A stretch of DNA of 64,000 bases from Gammaproteobacteria bacterium (GCA_009929855.1 RZZN01000013.1:1-64000); one strand, 5' to 3'; shown: positions 1 to 15,317, counted from the first letter of the stretch. Numbers and translations: made by a program. Notes: generated from the sequence alone by a model not told the origin.

Positions 1-1
1 T

Positions 2-1432
2 ATGGAAGCCAGTCTTGAACGCAAGTACAACTTCGACGTTGTGCGCTGGTTCACGATCATGGCCGTCGTCTACCTCGTGGTAGGCGCTGCCGTCGGGGTC
101 TATATCGCGGCCGAGCTGGCTTGGCCGGCACTGAATTTCGATAGTCCATACCTATCATTTGGGCGTCTACGCCCACTCCATACCAATGCGGTCATCTTCG
201 CCTTTGGTGGCTGTACACTGATGGCCGCGGCATTCTACAGCGTCCAGCGCACCTGCGGGGTCCGGCTCTGGAGTGACAAGCTGGCCTGGTTCACCTTCTG
301 GGGCTGGAACCTGGTCATCCTGCTTGCCGTCATCACCCTGCCCCTGGGTTTGACCCAATCCAAGGAATATGCCGAGCTGGAATGGCCGATCGACATCCTC
401 ATCGCCGTGGTCTGGCTGGCCTTCAGCATCAACTTCATCATGACGATCGCCAATCGGAAGTCCTCGCACATCTATGTGTCGAACTGGTTCTTCCTGGGCA
501 TGATGATCATGATCACCTACCTGCACGTGGTCAACAGTCTGGCGATACCTGTCGGTCTCTTCAAGTCCTACTCCCTGTTCTCGGGGGTCCAGGACGCCAT
601 GATCCAATGGTGGTGGGGTCATAACGCTGTTGGGTTCTATCTGACCGCCGGCTTCCTCGGAATCATGTATTATTTCGTGCCCAAGCAAGCTGGCCGTCCG
701 ATCTACTCATACCGCCTCTCGGTCATCCACTTCTGGGCCTTGATGTTCGGCTATGTCTGGCTCGGCGCGCATCATCTGCATTACACGGCGCTCCCTGACT
801 GGACCACTTCGCTCGGCGCCGCCATCTCGATCGCCATGATCATCCCGTCCTGGGGGGGTGCCGTTAACGGTATGATGACATTGTCTGGTGCCTGGGACCG
901 TCTGCGCACCGACTATGTGCTGCGTTTCCTGATCATTGCCCTGGCCTTCTACGCGATGTCGACCTTCGAGGGACCGGTGATGTCGCTGAAGACCGTCAAC
1001 GCACTGTCGCATTACACTGACTGGACGATCGGTCACGTGCACTCCGGTGCGCTCGGCTGGGTGGCCGGGATCTCGATCGGCGCCATCTATCACCTGATGA
1101 CCAGGCTCTATCACACCGAGATGTTTTCGGTGAAGTTGATCAACTTCCACTTCTGGACCGCGACCATCGGGACCGTCATCTACATCGTGGCGATGTGGGT
1201 CTCGGGCATCATGCAGGGTCTGATGTGGCGGGCCTATGACGAGTATGGCACCCTCGCCTACACCTTCGTGGAGTCGGTCGACGCCATGCATCCCTACTAT
1301 GCGATGCGCGCCGTGGGTGGTGCCATCTTCCTGTTTGGCGCCATCGTGATGCTCTTCAACATCCTCATGACGGTGCGTAAATCATTGTCCGAGGGTAGCT
1401 TGAGCAAGGCGCGCGCCCTGGCGGCGGCCTGA
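2..1432 (+). CDS. ccoN: cbb3-type cytochrome c oxidase subunit I (CcoN)
   Basis: This is the catalytic haem-copper subunit of the high-affinity cbb3 terminal oxidase, which reduces O2 at the inner membrane and pumps protons. It has 476 residues and about 12 membrane segments. The histidines expected of CcoN are all present: H60 and H347 (low-spin haem b), H345 (haem b3), and H207, H257 and H258 (CuB). Y251, the cross-linked tyrosine of this family, is also present. These positions match Pseudomonas stutzeri numbering, which supports the ATG at base 2 as the true start even though no upstream sequence is visible. It heads ccoNOQP; any FNR site controlling the operon would lie outside the window. 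Confidence 0.97.
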   Translation: MEASLERKYNFDVVRWFTIMAVVYLVVGAAVGVYIAAELAWPALNFDSPYLSFGRLRPLHTNAVIFAFGGCTLMAAAFYSVQRTCGVRLWSDKLAWFTFWGWNLVILLAVITLPLGLTQSKEYAELEWPIDILIAVVWLAFSINFIMTIANRKSSHIYVSNWFFLGMMIMITYLHVVNSLAIPVGLFKSYSLFSGVQDAMIQWWWGHNAVGFYLTAGFLGIMYYFVPKQAGRPIYSYRLSVIHFWALMFGYVWLGAHHLHYTALPDWTTSLGAAISIAMIIPSWGGAVNGMMTLSGAWDRLRTDYVLRFLIIALAFYAMSTFEGPVMSLKTVNALSHYTDWTIGHVHSGALGWVAGISIGAIYHLMTRLYHTEMFSVKLINFHFWTATIGTVIYIVAMWVSGIMQGLMWRAYDEYGTLAYTFVESVDAMHPYYAMRAVGGAIFLFGAIVMLFNILMTVRKSLSEGSLSKARALAAA

Positions 1433-1450
1433 TCACGGGAGTCACCACAC

Positions 1451-2197
1451 ATGGCCGAAAATAAAACCAAACCGAAATCCTTCCAGGAATGGATGGAGGT
1501 CAATATCTGGGGTCTGTTGATCGTGACGGCCTTGGTGCTGTCGGTCGGCGGGCTCGTCGAGATCGTGCCGCTCTTCTATATGAAGAACACCATGGAGCAC
1601 AATCGCTATCCCGAGATCGTCTGGAGCAAGGTCGGCCAGGAGCCGATCGTGGTCGTCGACGAGTCCGGCAAGGAGCAGTGGAACTGGAAAGCGGGCGAGG
1701 GCATGCGTCCTTACACCGCCCTCGAGTTGGCTGGACGCGACATCTATCAACGCGAGGGCTGCTATCTCTGCCACTCGCAGATGATCCGTCCCTTCCGCGA
1801 CGAGCGCGAGCGCTACGGTCACTACAGCTTGGCCTCGGAGTCCATGTTCGATCATCCCTTCCAATGGGGCTCGAAACGAACCGGTCCCGATCTGGCCCGT
1901 CTCGGCGGAAAATATTCGGATGAGTGGCAGCGGCAACATATGCGTGATCCGCGCTCCGTGGTTCCGGAGTCGGTGATGCCCGGTTATCCCTATCTGGACG
2001 ATGCCTATGTGAGCGGCAAGAAGATGCAGCGTCACATGCGCGGTATGCAGCGGATCGGGGTTCCCTACACGGATGCCGACATCGACGCCGCGCCGGCCTT
2101 GGTCGAAGGCAAGACCGAGATGGACGCCCTGGTGACCTATATGCAGGTGCTGGGGACGATGGTCGCCCTTGACGAGTCAAAGACCTATCGTGACTAG
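1451..2197 (+). CDS. ccoO: cbb3 oxidase monohaem cytochrome c subunit (CcoO)
   Basis: CcoO is the membrane-anchored monohaem cytochrome c that passes electrons from CcoP to CcoN. The 248-residue product has one N-terminal membrane segment (about residues 20-43) and a periplasmic domain with a single c-type haem site, C104-x-x-C107-H108, in the CYLCH form with the conserved SQMIRPF that follows. Methionine-rich stretches near the C-terminus could supply the axial ligand. It lies 18 bp after ccoN, and its stop codon is overlapped by the ccoQ start. Confidence 0.96.
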   Translation: MAENKTKPKSFQEWMEVNIWGLLIVTALVLSVGGLVEIVPLFYMKNTMEHNRYPEIVWSKVGQEPIVVVDESGKEQWNWKAGEGMRPYTALELAGRDIYQREGCYLCHSQMIRPFRDERERYGHYSLASESMFDHPFQWGSKRTGPDLARLGGKYSDEWQRQHMRDPRSVVPESVMPGYPYLDDAYVSGKKMQRHMRGMQRIGVPYTDADIDAAPALVEGKTEMDALVTYMQVLGTMVALDESKTYRD

Positions 2198-2405
2198 TCT
2201 GAGCGACTATTTCCAGACCGATTGGCAGGCGATGACGGTCAACGATTGGATCGGTACCATCCTCACGGTCGTCATCTTCCTGCTCATGGTCGGCGCCTAT
2301 TTCTATGTCTTTCGCCCGAAGAATCGGGATAAGCTCGAATCCATGAAGCATATCCCGTTCGAAGAGGACAACGAGTCTTCCGGAGACCACCATGGCCGAA
2401 CATAA
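2190..2405 (+). CDS. ccoQ: cbb3 oxidase small subunit CcoQ (FixQ)
   Basis: CcoQ is a small single-pass membrane protein that stabilises the cbb3 complex. One hydrophobic helix runs through [15 protein letters not shown] and is followed by the FRPKNRDK segment typical of CcoQ. I chose the GTG at 2190, which overlaps the ccoO stop (GTGACTAG) and gives 71 residues. A TTG at 2169 would add seven residues inside ccoO. The 3' end overlaps ccoP by 14 bp, so translation of ccoO, ccoQ and ccoP is probably coupled. Confidence 0.88.
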   Translation: MTSLSDYFQTDWQAMTVNDWIGTILTVVIFLLMVGAYFYVFRPKNRDKLESMKHIPFEEDNESSGDHHGRT

Positions 2406-3306
2406 CCCCTTTCCCGGTGAGAACAACACCGGCCACATCTGGGACGATAACATTCGAGAGCTGGCCAACCCGCCACCGCGTTGGTGGATGATCGGGTTCT
2501 GGGCGTCGATCCTGTTCGTCGTCGTCTACAGTATCCTCTATCCCACCTGGCCGATTGGCCAGCAGGCGACGCCCGGGATCATGGGCTGGACGCAAATCCA
2601 GGAATATGAACGCGGTCTTGCGCAGGTGGCCGCCAAGCGTGGGCCGTTCGAGGAGCGGATTCAGACGATGACCGCGCAGGAGATCATCGCTGATCCTGGG
2701 CTACTGCAGTACACACTGGCCTCGGCCAAGGTGCTGTTTGGTGACTATTGCTCGGCATGCCATGGCAGCGGTGGCCAGGGTAATCCAGGCTATCCGGTAT
2801 TGGCTGATGATGACTGGTTGTACGGTGGAAACTTGGCCAAGATCACCGAGACCATCGTCAATGGCCGCAAGGGGGCCATGACGGCGCACAAGGATATCTT
2901 GACCGATGCTGAGATCGACACCTTGGCCCGCTGGGTCGTCGAGCTCAACGAAGGCGGCGAGGGGAGCCCGGCAGGCTGGGATCTCTACCGGGCCAAGGCC
3001 TGCAACGCCTGTCATGGCGAGACAGCCAATGGTGTGCTGGCCGAGCTGCCTGGTGGAGATATCGTCAGCGTCGGCGCGGCCAATCTGATCGACGGAATCT
3101 GGCGATTCGAGCCAGGCGGGTACGAGAGCGCCGCCCACACGATCCGCTACGGAGTCAATCAGCCTGGCATTCCAGAGACACGCGACGCCGTCATGCCCGC
3201 GTTTGGCTCGGTTGCGCGAGTGGAGGATGTGGATGTGCGCAAGTTGAGTGATCAGGATATCAAGAAGCTTGCCATCTATGTCCATCAGCTCGGGGGCGGT
3301 CGTTAG
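2392..3306 (+). CDS. ccoP: cbb3 oxidase dihaem cytochrome c subunit (CcoP)
   Basis: CcoP is the dihaem cytochrome c that receives electrons for the cbb3 oxidase. The 304-residue protein has one N-terminal membrane helix (about residues 31-50) and two tandem cytochrome c domains with sites C120-x-x-C123-H124 (CSACH) and C204-x-x-C207-H208 (CNACH). Length and layout match the family. It is the last structural gene of ccoNOQP and is followed by a small membrane gene and then the assembly genes. Confidence 0.96.
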   Translation: MAEHNPFPGENNTGHIWDDNIRELANPPPRWWMIGFWASILFVVVYSILYPTWPIGQQATPGIMGWTQIQEYERGLAQVAAKRGPFEERIQTMTAQEIIADPGLLQYTLASAKVLFGDYCSACHGSGGQGNPGYPVLADDDWLYGGNLAKITETIVNGRKGAMTAHKDILTDAEIDTLARWVVELNEGGEGSPAGWDLYRAKACNACHGETANGVLAELPGGDIVSVGAANLIDGIWRFEPGGYESAAHTIRYGVNQPGIPETRDAVMPAFGSVARVEDVDVRKLSDQDIKKLAIYVHQLGGGR

Positions 3307-3381
3307 TTGATGCCATGATACGAGGGTCTGGCCGCGGGCCGTTGATCCGCTAATCAAGAGAAGTGATGGGGGAGGTCTGAC

Positions 3382-3528
3382 ATGACTGGTGGGCTGACTT
3401 GGGATCTCGTGACCTTGATGTCGATCGCAATGGTCATCCTGGCGATCGTGATCCTGGTCTATCTTGTGTTCAAGGTCATCGCGTTGATGAACCGTGACGC
3501 GGAAATGAATAAAAATAAGGATCAGTGA
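3382..3528 (+). CDS. small single-pass membrane protein after ccoP
   Basis: This 48-residue frame has a strong ribosome-binding site (GGGGGAGGT) six bases before its ATG. The product is one long hydrophobic helix (about residues 12-36) with a positive, polar tail ending in NKNKDQ. It sits between ccoP and a rho-independent terminator, so it is probably the last gene of the ccoNOQP transcript. Its size and shape recall the short DUF3149-type proteins, but I cannot confirm membership by eye. The function is unknown; a role in oxidase stability or assembly is inference from position. Confidence 0.65.
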   Translation: MTGGLTWDLVTLMSIAMVILAIVILVYLVFKVIALMNRDAEMNKNKDQ

Positions 3529-3556
3529 CTCGGTCGGATGCCTTGTCATGTCATCC

Positions 3557-3582
3557 AGGGGGATCTCGGATCCCCCTTTTTT
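3557..3582 (+). terminator. rho-independent terminator after ccoNOQP
   Basis: A perfect 9-bp stem (AGGGGGATC / GATCCCCCT) with a 3-base loop is followed by a run of T ending at 3582. It separates the structural cco genes from ccoG and argues against any ccoG start upstream of it. Confidence 0.9.
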
Positions 3583-3715
3583 GTCCATGGAATTAGCGTT
3601 GAAGGATGAAGTGACACTGATGCAAAAGCCGTGGAGAAAATGCGTTGGTAGGCGTAAGCTAGTTTTTTTATCGTATGCGCGTGATCGTTCATATCTCGGC
3701 AGTGGAGTAAGGTCA

Positions 3716-5146
3716 ATGAACTCCAAATCAGACATCACTTCGTCAACGGTCGATGATCTCTATGCCGATGCTGAGCATTGGCATGTCAATACTGGTGGCG
3801 AAACCATCCACGCCAAGCGGCTTGCGGGACGTTGGCGCACCATCAAGTGGGTCGCTGCCTCCGTGTGGTTGGTCTATTTCCTCGGTCCCTATGTGCGGTG
3901 GGATGGTCGTCAGGCCGTCCTGTTCGATATTCCCAATCGCCAATACCATCTTTTCGGCGCGACGGTCCTGCCACAGGACTTCTGGATGCTGGCGCTTCTG
4001 CTGCTCTTCTTCGCCATCATGCTGGCCGTGGTCACGGCATTGGTCGGTCGCGTCTGGTGCGGCTTTTTCTGTTTCCAGACAGTGTGGACCGATGTTTACA
4101 CCTGGATCGAGGAGAAGCTCGAAGGTACCCCTCCGCAACGGCGCAAGCTCGATCAGGCTCCTCTGAGCATCAACAAACTGCGCATCAAAACGGTCAAGCA
4201 TCTGCTCTGGATCCTGATTGGCTTCCTCACGGGTTTCAGTTTCATCGCCTGGTTCACGGATGCCCCCGCACTCTGGAGCGACTTCTTCAGCGGCAGCGCC
4301 AATCCAGCGGCGTATGTCACCGTCGCGCTCTTCACGATCGGGACCTATGTCCTGGCCGGTTTTTTGCGCGAGCAGACCTGTTTCTGGCTCTGTCCCTATG
4401 CGCGCATCCAGGGTGTGATGCTTGACAAGACGACGATCGTTCCAACCTATGACGCGCAGCGCGGTGAGCCGCGTGGCCGGGTGAAGCGCGGCGAGACCGA
4501 GAGCAGCCGAACACTAGGCGACTGTGTCGATTGCAATCAGTGTGTGGCGGTCTGTCCTACCGGGGTGGATATCCGTCATGGTCAGCAGGAAGGCTGCATC
4601 ACCTGCGCGCTCTGTATCGATGCGTGCGATCAAGTGATGGACAAGATCGGGCGGCCTCGCGGTCTCATTCGCTACGCATCGCTCGATGAGCTTGAAGGTC
4701 TGTTGCAAAAGCCGCTCTTGCTGCGTCCACGGGTCTGGGTCTACAGTGCGATCATGGGTGCGGCGCTGATCGGTATCCTCTACGGCCTATCCTCATTGGC
4801 GGCGATCGATCTGAAGGTGTTGCACGAGCGCGCCCCACTCTTCGTGAGACTGAGCGATGGCTCGATTCAGAACAAATATACATTGAAGATACTCAACAAG
4901 ATGCCCGAAGAGCTGGCGGTCCGCATCAGCGTGACCGGTCCAGATGGCTTGACAGTCATGGGCGCCGAAGAGCCAGTGTTGATCACGCCAGGTGGGGTGA
5001 CCCCGAGCGTCGTCTTCGTCAAGATGCCGCGTCAGTCCTTGGCCGCAGAGCAGATGCCGATCATGTTTCAGGTCGAGGCCACGCGGCCGACCGGTGAGAT
5101 CGTCTCGACCACGCGTGAGAGTGTCTTCATCAGCCCCCGCTCCTGA
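3716..5146 (+). CDS. ccoG: cbb3 oxidase assembly ferredoxin CcoG (RdxA/FixG)
   Basis: CcoG is a membrane-bound polyferredoxin-type protein needed for cbb3 assembly; in characterised relatives it handles Cu(II) reduction. The 476-residue product has several N-terminal membrane segments, then two [4Fe-4S] motifs (C270, C273, C276, C280 followed by P, and C294, C297, C300, C304), a further membrane helix (about residues 335-355) and a C-terminal Ig-like FixG domain. The ATG at 3716 is preceded by GGAGTAAGG. The frame stays open back to 3548, but that extension runs through the terminator at 3557-3582 and is unlikely to be translated. Confidence 0.94.
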   Translation: MNSKSDITSSTVDDLYADAEHWHVNTGGETIHAKRLAGRWRTIKWVAASVWLVYFLGPYVRWDGRQAVLFDIPNRQYHLFGATVLPQDFWMLALLLLFFAIMLAVVTALVGRVWCGFFCFQTVWTDVYTWIEEKLEGTPPQRRKLDQAPLSINKLRIKTVKHLLWILIGFLTGFSFIAWFTDAPALWSDFFSGSANPAAYVTVALFTIGTYVLAGFLREQTCFWLCPYARIQGVMLDKTTIVPTYDAQRGEPRGRVKRGETESSRTLGDCVDCNQCVAVCPTGVDIRHGQQEGCITCALCIDACDQVMDKIGRPRGLIRYASLDELEGLLQKPLLLRPRVWVYSAIMGAALIGILYGLSSLAAIDLKVLHERAPLFVRLSDGSIQNKYTLKILNKMPEELAVRISVTGPDGLTVMGAEEPVLITPGGVTPSVVFVKMPRQSLAAEQMPIMFQVEATRPTGEIVSTTRESVFISPRS

Positions 5147-5235
5147 GCGCTGAATCGCGATCGCCGGGCGCATCCGGTCCCGACTTGGCTTGTGGGCGAG
5201 CTCGTGACATGTGGGATGCTCTGGTAAAGCCAACA

Positions 5236-5255
5236 GGGGTGGCTCATGCCACCCC
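5236..5255. other. hairpin between ccoG and fixH
   Basis: An 8-bp inverted repeat (GGGGTGGC / GCCACCCC) surrounds a TCAT loop in the 226-bp gap after ccoG. No T-run follows, so it may be an RNA-processing or pausing structure rather than a classical terminator. Confidence 0.5.
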
Positions 5256-5372
5256 CAACAAGCCCGATCCGGTCTGACTCATCCGTATCCCATGCACGAG
5301 GGTTGCGAATCATGACCAGCGTCATCAATGGATTTCAATGCAGCTCCCGTCGATAAGAGAGGTCGAATCACG

Positions 5373-5888
5373 ATGCAAAATCCAACGGATCGTCGGACCT
5401 CTCCGACCTCCGCGTTACAGAGTCCTTGGGTGCAGGCCTGGATCGGTCTGATCTTGGTTGTTCTGATCGTCAACCTGACCATGATCTACCTGGCCATCAG
5501 GACCAACCCCGGCCTGGTCAACGCCAATTACTACGAGCGTGGACAAGACTATGAGCGCACCATGCTCTCGCGTCGCGAGCGCGATCCGGGTTGGTTGATG
5601 CAGGCCGACATTCCACCCGTGCCGGTTGCCGGGGAGCCTGTGCCGATCCGACTCTTCCTGGTCGATCACGCTGGACAGCCTGTGGATGTCGAGGCAGTGA
5701 CATTCCACGCCTATCGCCCGTCGGATGTCGCACGGGATTTTTCCGAGCCGATGGTGCGCGAGGGCAAGGGACGTTATCTGGTTGAAACCTCGTTTCCGCT
5801 GATCGGTATCTGGGACACCCTGATCGCGGTCACTCAGGCCGATGAGGAATACAGTGTCACCGAGCGTATCCATGTCGCGCGTCCCTAG
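5373..5888 (+). CDS. fixH: FixH/CcoH family cbb3 assembly protein
   Basis: The product is a 171-residue protein with one N-terminal membrane helix (IGLILVVLIVNLTMIYL), the NYYERGQDYE element typical of FixH, and a periplasmic beta-rich domain. FixH-type proteins assist cbb3 oxidase assembly together with the CcoI copper transporter. The start at 5373 has AGAGAGG upstream; an earlier ATG at 5328 has no recognisable ribosome-binding site. It lies between ccoG and ccoI, as in the classic fixGHIS order. Confidence 0.88.
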   Translation: MQNPTDRRTSPTSALQSPWVQAWIGLILVVLIVNLTMIYLAIRTNPGLVNANYYERGQDYERTMLSRRERDPGWLMQADIPPVPVAGEPVPIRLFLVDHAGQPVDVEAVTFHAYRPSDVARDFSEPMVREGKGRYLVETSFPLIGIWDTLIAVTQADEEYSVTERIHVARP

Positions 5889-5972
5889 GACGGGGGGCCT
5901 CCGCATCGGGCGCGACCGAAATCGGCTCGCCAAACATGCTGAGATCCGCGGGCACCACCAGTCCCGTGTGAC

Positions 5973-8507
5973 ATGACGCCACTCGACACTGCCCTCGGCG
6001 CTGATCGCATCCAGGCCGAGTCGAGCAAGGCCTGTTTCCATTGTGGCCTCCCGGTGACCGAGTCAGTCCGAGAGTCGAGCCGGATCGATGGGCGTGAGCG
6101 CGACTTCTGCTGCACGGGTTGTCGGTCGGTCTGCGAGGCCATCTATGCCGCCGGACTCGAAGGCTACTATCGGCGCACCCCCGAGGGAGAGATCTACGGG
6201 CCACCGCCAGAGCCCCCGAAGGATCTGACACTCTTCGATCTGGACGCGGTGCAGGAGGAGTACACCGACACCGCAACCGAGACACGTGATATCAACCTCT
6301 TGGTCGAGGGGATCCACTGCGCTGCTTGTGTTTGGCTGATCGAGAAAGGGCTCACTGCCTTGCCGGGTGTCGAGGATGCGCGGGTCAACCTCACCGGTCG
6401 GCGTCTGCGAGTTCGCTGGGACAACAGTCGACTCAAGCTCTCCCGAATATTGCGCCGTCTTGCCGATCTCGGCTATGCCGCGGCGCCTTTCGATCCGGCG
6501 ACGGCCGAGGGATCCATCGGTCGCGAGAATCTCGCCCTGCTCTATCGGATGGCATGGGCCGGTTTCGCGATGATGAATCTGATGTGGATCTCGATCGCGC
6601 TCTACGCGGGCGCGGATCAAGGCGAGTTCCGTGAGCTCTTCCAATGGCTGGGCTTGCTGATTGCGACCCCGACACTGATCTACTCGGGCTGGCCCTTCTT
6701 CCGCGGTGCCTGGTCTGGTCTGCGCGGCGGTCATCTCAGCATGGACCTGCCCATCGCGATCGGGGTGAGCACGACCTACCTCTATTCGCTCTATGTCACC
6801 CTCGGGCTGTCGAGCATCGGCGACGTCTATTGGGACACTGTGGTCAATTTTCTCTTCGTCATCCTCGTTGGTCGCTATCTAGAGGCCAGCGCGCGGCGCC
6901 GCGCGGTGGCTTCCACCCAACGTCTGCTCGATCTTCAGCCAAAGGTCGCAACTCGAATCGACGATGAGGCTGGCACCATCGAGTCGGTCGTGTCGATCCG
7001 CGCGCTCAAGACGGGCGAGCGGGTCCTGGTCAGGCCTGGCGAGCGGATCCCGGTCGACGGCCAGGTGATCGCGGGTCACAGTGGGGTGGACGAATCCATG
7101 CTGACCGGCGAATCCCGGCCAGTCGCCAAGGCCGTCGGGGACCGGGTAGTCGCCGGGACCATCAACGGCGCAGGCGTCTTGACGGTACGGATCGAGGCGC
7201 TGCTGCGTGATTCAGCGCTGGGACGCATCATTCGCCTGGTCGAGGATGCACAATCCAGTCGCGCCCCCATCCAGCGTCTCGCCGATCGCATCGTGCCTTG
7301 GTTCGTCGCCTTGACCCTGACGCTGGCGACTCTGACCTTTCTATGGTGGCTGGGCACGGATGTCGAGATCGCCGTCATGGCGGCGACCGCCGTCCTCATC
7401 ATCACCTGTCCCTGTGCCTTTGGAATGGCCACGCCCATGGCGGTCGCTGTTGCCACCGGCTCGGGCGCTGCGCAAGGCATCCTGATCAAGAACGGCGCTG
7501 TCCTCGAGCGTCTCTCCTCGATCGACCACATCGTCTTCGACAAGACCGGCACACTGACGATTGGTCGTCCCACCGTCACTGCGGTGATGGATCGGACCGG
7601 GTGCTGGCGTGCACTGAGTGATCCCCATGCCGAGCTTCCCGAGCACGAGCGCGCTACGCTGCGTCGGATCCTCGCGCTCGAGCGTCTGTCGGAGCACCCA
7701 GTCGCCGCTGCCATACTCGATCTTTGCGAGCGCGCTGGGATCGAGGCCACAGGTCTGAAGGTCGAGGATGTGGAGGTTGCGCCAGGTCTCGGGATCAAGG
7801 GCCGTGTCGAGGGGGTTTGGATCTTGGTGGGCTCGCCCGAATGGCTGAGTCGCAATGACGTGCTGACTCATCCGGAAGATGCGACACCGGATCGGCTCAC
7901 CAGCAGTCTGGTCCTGTGTGCGGTGGATGGACAGCAAGTCTTGGGGCTGGGGGTGACTGATCCACTGCGCCCGGATGCCGCGAGCGTGATCGCGCGGATG
8001 CGTGATCGCGGGCTGCGGGTGACACTCCTCACGGGTGATCAGCGCCATGCTGCCGAGGCTATCGCGAACCGACTCGGTGGGATCGAGGTGATCGCCGAAG
8101 TGCTGCCCGAGGACAAGGATCGAGTGATTTCCGAGCTCCAGTGTGAAGGGCAGCGAGTGGCGATGGTCGGCGATGGCGTCAATGATGCACCGGCCCTGGT
8201 GCGTGCTGATGTCGGGATCGCCATGGGCAGTGGAACCGATGTGTCGATTGCAAGCGCCGACATCGTCCTGATGTCGAGTGACCTGGTCCGGGTCGAGGAG
8301 GCCGTGTCACTCTCCCGTCGGACCCTGCGCACCATCCGCCAGAATATCGGCATCTCGGCACTCTACAATCTGATCATGGTCCCATTGGCGATGGCTGCGT
8401 TCGTGACCCCGCTGATCGCTGCGGTCAGCATGCCGCTCAGCTCGTTGGCGGTGATCGGGAACTCGGCGCGGATTCGAAACCTATTCAAGAGCGAGACACG
8501 AGCCTGA
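5973..8507 (+). CDS. ccoI: copper-transporting P1B-type ATPase CcoI (FixI)
   Basis: CcoI is the copper-exporting ATPase that supplies CuB to CcoN. The 844-residue protein starts with a cysteine-rich domain (C21, C24, C46, C47, C50, C54) characteristic of the CcoI/FixI branch. A heavy-metal-associated domain with C116-x-x-C119 follows. Then come membrane helices carrying the CPC metal-transport motif (about residue 479), the phosphorylation motif DKTGT (about 523) and GDGVND (about 731). The N-terminal cysteine domain and the fixGHIS neighbours favour the oxidase-assembly role over general copper efflux. Confidence 0.95.
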   Translation: MTPLDTALGADRIQAESSKACFHCGLPVTESVRESSRIDGRERDFCCTGCRSVCEAIYAAGLEGYYRRTPEGEIYGPPPEPPKDLTLFDLDAVQEEYTDTATETRDINLLVEGIHCAACVWLIEKGLTALPGVEDARVNLTGRRLRVRWDNSRLKLSRILRRLADLGYAAAPFDPATAEGSIGRENLALLYRMAWAGFAMMNLMWISIALYAGADQGEFRELFQWLGLLIATPTLIYSGWPFFRGAWSGLRGGHLSMDLPIAIGVSTTYLYSLYVTLGLSSIGDVYWDTVVNFLFVILVGRYLEASARRRAVASTQRLLDLQPKVATRIDDEAGTIESVVSIRALKTGERVLVRPGERIPVDGQVIAGHSGVDESMLTGESRPVAKAVGDRVVAGTINGAGVLTVRIEALLRDSALGRIIRLVEDAQSSRAPIQRLADRIVPWFVALTLTLATLTFLWWLGTDVEIAVMAATAVLIITCPCAFGMATPMAVAVATGSGAAQGILIKNGAVLERLSSIDHIVFDKTGTLTIGRPTVTAVMDRTGCWRALSDPHAELPEHERATLRRILALERLSEHPVAAAILDLCERAGIEATGLKVEDVEVAPGLGIKGRVEGVWILVGSPEWLSRNDVLTHPEDATPDRLTSSLVLCAVDGQQVLGLGVTDPLRPDAASVIARMRDRGLRVTLLTGDQRHAAEAIANRLGGIEVIAEVLPEDKDRVISELQCEGQRVAMVGDGVNDAPALVRADVGIAMGSGTDVSIASADIVLMSSDLVRVEEAVSLSRRTLRTIRQNIGISALYNLIMVPLAMAAFVTPLIAAVSMPLSSLAVIGNSARIRNLFKSETRA

Positions 8508-8548
8508 CACACCAGTGTATGGGCGAATCGCCAAGTCTGGACTGAACG

Positions 8549-8791
8549 ATGGAAGTCATCTACGGTTTGATTCCGGGTATGCTGGTGCTTGGACTGGCTG
8601 GTGTCGCCGTGCTCTTCTGGGCGGCTCGCACCGGGCAGTTCGATGATCTGGAGGGAGACGGCCGCCGCATCCTGCTCGACGAGGATGAGATTGATCCGCG
8701 GCGCCTTCCGGACATGGAGCCGGATCCAGATGACCCGCGCGCGCAAGCCGCGAGCGCCGAAGGGTCGAGTCAGAACGAAAGACCGGTTTGA
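8549..8791 (+). CDS. ccoS: cbb3 oxidase assembly protein CcoS (FixS)
   Basis: This 80-residue protein has a single membrane helix near the N-terminus and the CcoS signature: WAARTGQFDDLEGDGRRIL followed by an acidic DEDE stretch. CcoS is required for cofactor insertion into CcoN in characterised systems. It follows ccoI by 41 bp and closes the fixGHIS-type assembly cluster. Confidence 0.93.
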   Translation: MEVIYGLIPGMLVLGLAGVAVLFWAARTGQFDDLEGDGRRILLDEDEIDPRRLPDMEPDPDDPRAQAASAEGSSQNERPV

Positions 8792-8885
8792 GTGAGTAGA
8801 CTTGAGCCGAGCGGGGATGATGGCGGCGCGTCCTGGCCACGGTGGCGATGGCCGAGTGGTGCATCGCCAGTGCCTCATGTCAGGT

Positions 8886-8907
8886 CATCGGCGCGCGTGA
8901 GCCGATG
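8886..8907. other. hairpin between convergent ccoS and carbonic anhydrase gene
   Basis: A 7-bp inverted repeat (CATCGGC / GCCGATG) with an 8-base loop lies in the 131-bp convergent gap. It has no T-run on either strand. It may help end transcription from both sides, but that is only inferred from position. Confidence 0.35.
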
Positions 8908-8922
8908 CGCTCGACTCACTGC

Positions 8923-11174
<2,252 letters not shown>

Positions 11175-11375
11175 TCATAGGCGCTCGATGCAGCACGCGG
11201 CACGGCAGTCGTGGATCCGCTGGGATCTTGGCGGGCTCTCCCGCGAGCCATGACGCGAGGGCGCGAGCCGGGCTCGCGGACGCGGGAAGCCGTCCCTGGC
11301 ATTGTATCCCCCAGTCCCCGTGCGACAATACCGCATCTTGCATTCATGTCCATTTCGAGCGAGGTAAGACAACCC

Positions 11376-14178
<2,803 letters not shown>

Positions 14179-14184
14179 ACAGCG

Positions 14185-14207
14185 GCGGACGCGTCGCCTC
14201 CGTCCGC
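14185..14207. other. hairpin after adk
   Basis: GCGGACG pairs with CGTCCGC across a 9-base loop, seven bases past the adk stop. There is no T-run. It may be a weak or rho-dependent 3' end structure. Confidence 0.4.
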
Positions 14208-14365
14208 TCGCGCCGCTCGTTCGCATCCGCACGTCGATTGGGTGACACGAGCGAGCGGCCTTGCAAGCCAGCCGAGCGCGCCCGTGCCAGGCGCGCAACC
14301 TGTCTGGTGACCTTCTTTCTGATAGACTGACGAGATTCTCAGCGACTGAATCCAGGATTATCCCC

Positions 14366-14740
14366 ATGGCCGTGATTGAGCTCGATCGGACGAACTTCGA
14401 ACAAACCATCCAGAGCAGCGACTTCGTCGTGGTGGACTTCTGGGCACCCTGGTGCGGTCCCTGTCGCTCGTTCGCTCCGGTCTACGACAAGGTGTCCAAT
14501 GACGTCGATGGGGTCATCTTCGCCAAGGTGAACACCGAGGACAACCAGGACATCGCCGCACATTTCCAGATTCGCTCGATCCCCACGCTGATGATCTTTC
14601 GCGATCAGATCATCATCTTTTCACAGGCTGGAGCGCTACCCGAGGGCCATCTCCGCGACCTCTTGACGAAGGCCAAAGCGCTCGACATGGCTGAGGTCAA
14701 GCGTCAGATCGAGCAGGATCAGGACCAGGGTCACGCCTGA
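14366..14740 (+). CDS. thioredoxin family protein
   Basis: This 124-residue single-domain thioredoxin has the active site W29-C30-G31-P32-C33, the conserved buried aspartate in VVDFWAPW, and the cis-proline in IPTLMIF. No signal peptide is seen, so it is a cytoplasmic dithiol-disulfide reductant. The C-terminus is extended by a charged helix ending in EQDQDQGHA, longer than E. coli TrxA. It lacks the N-terminal zinc motif of Trx2 (TrxC). It lies 34 bp before the next gene, so co-transcription is likely. Confidence 0.88.
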   Translation: MAVIELDRTNFEQTIQSSDFVVVDFWAPWCGPCRSFAPVYDKVSNDVDGVIFAKVNTEDNQDIAAHFQIRSIPTLMIFRDQIIIFSQAGALPEGHLRDLLTKAKALDMAEVKRQIEQDQDQGHA

Positions 14741-14774
14741 GCGCGGATCCTCCGAGTACCCGGAGACGCCTGCG

Positions 14775-15317
14775 GTGTCGCATCCTCGTCAGCCGTGGGC
14801 GATCGCCAATATCCTATCGGCACGCCCAACCGTCGGCGCGTTGATGGATCTCTGCGAGGAGAATTTCACCCGGCTGAATCGTCTTGCCCCCGATTTGCGC
14901 TCTCGGGTCGGCGTCTATGCCTCCGAGGGTTGCGATGGTTTGTCCCTGTACCTGACGATCGAGGAGCAGGCACGGTTCACCACCACGCTTCGTTTGACCC
15001 ATCTCTTCCCAACGCCAGGCATGGCCCCCGCGCCCGATCCAGATGCTCGGCTGCGGGTGTATCACGATGCACGTCAAGTCGAGATGCTCGATCTGCATCA
15101 GACCATCTTGAGCTTTCGCCAGGGTCGCCGTCTCTCGGTGCTTGCCGAGAAATGGCAAGCCAGTCTCTTCCTCGGCCACTGGCTCACCTACTGTCTCCAG
15201 CAGGGCCACGCCTTCGGGATCTTGCCGCTCGAGCAGGCCGGTCCCTGGCCCATCGAGCGGATGGATGCCGACCTCGAGCAGGGCCTGTACCATCCTGCCT
15301 TGACGATCCGTTCCTGA
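14775..15317 (+). CDS. YqiB-family (DUF1249) protein
   Basis: The 180-residue protein starts at GTG and resembles the DUF1249/YqiB family in length and in the conserved core (LMDLCEENFTRL near the N-terminus, the VYHDARQVEML and FLGHWLTYCL segments). The molecular role is unknown. It follows the thioredoxin gene closely. No membrane segment, signal peptide or catalytic motif is visible. Confidence 0.75.
   Translation: MSHPRQPWAIANILSARPTVGALMDLCEENFTRLNRLAPDLRSRVGVYASEGCDGLSLYLTIEEQARFTTTLRLTHLFPTPGMAPAPDPDARLRVYHDARQVEMLDLHQTILSFRQGRRLSVLAEKWQASLFLGHWLTYCLQQGHAFGILPLEQAGPWPIERMDADLEQGLYHPALTIRS

Noticed and set aside
1500..2468. 322-codon minus-strand frame across ccoO/ccoQ
   Set aside because: Arg/Ser/Pro-rich translation typical of shadow frames, overlapping three certain genes.
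3548..3715. N-terminal extension of ccoG by 56 codons
   Set aside because: It would read through a perfect rho-independent terminator (3557-3582). The ATG at 3716 has a good ribosome-binding site and fits the family N-terminus.
11255..11285. Inverted repeat CGCGAGC/GCTCGCG upstream of htpG as a heat-shock operator (CIRCE-like)
   Set aside because: The sequence does not resemble CIRCE or a sigma32 promoter; simple GC-rich self-complementarity explains it.
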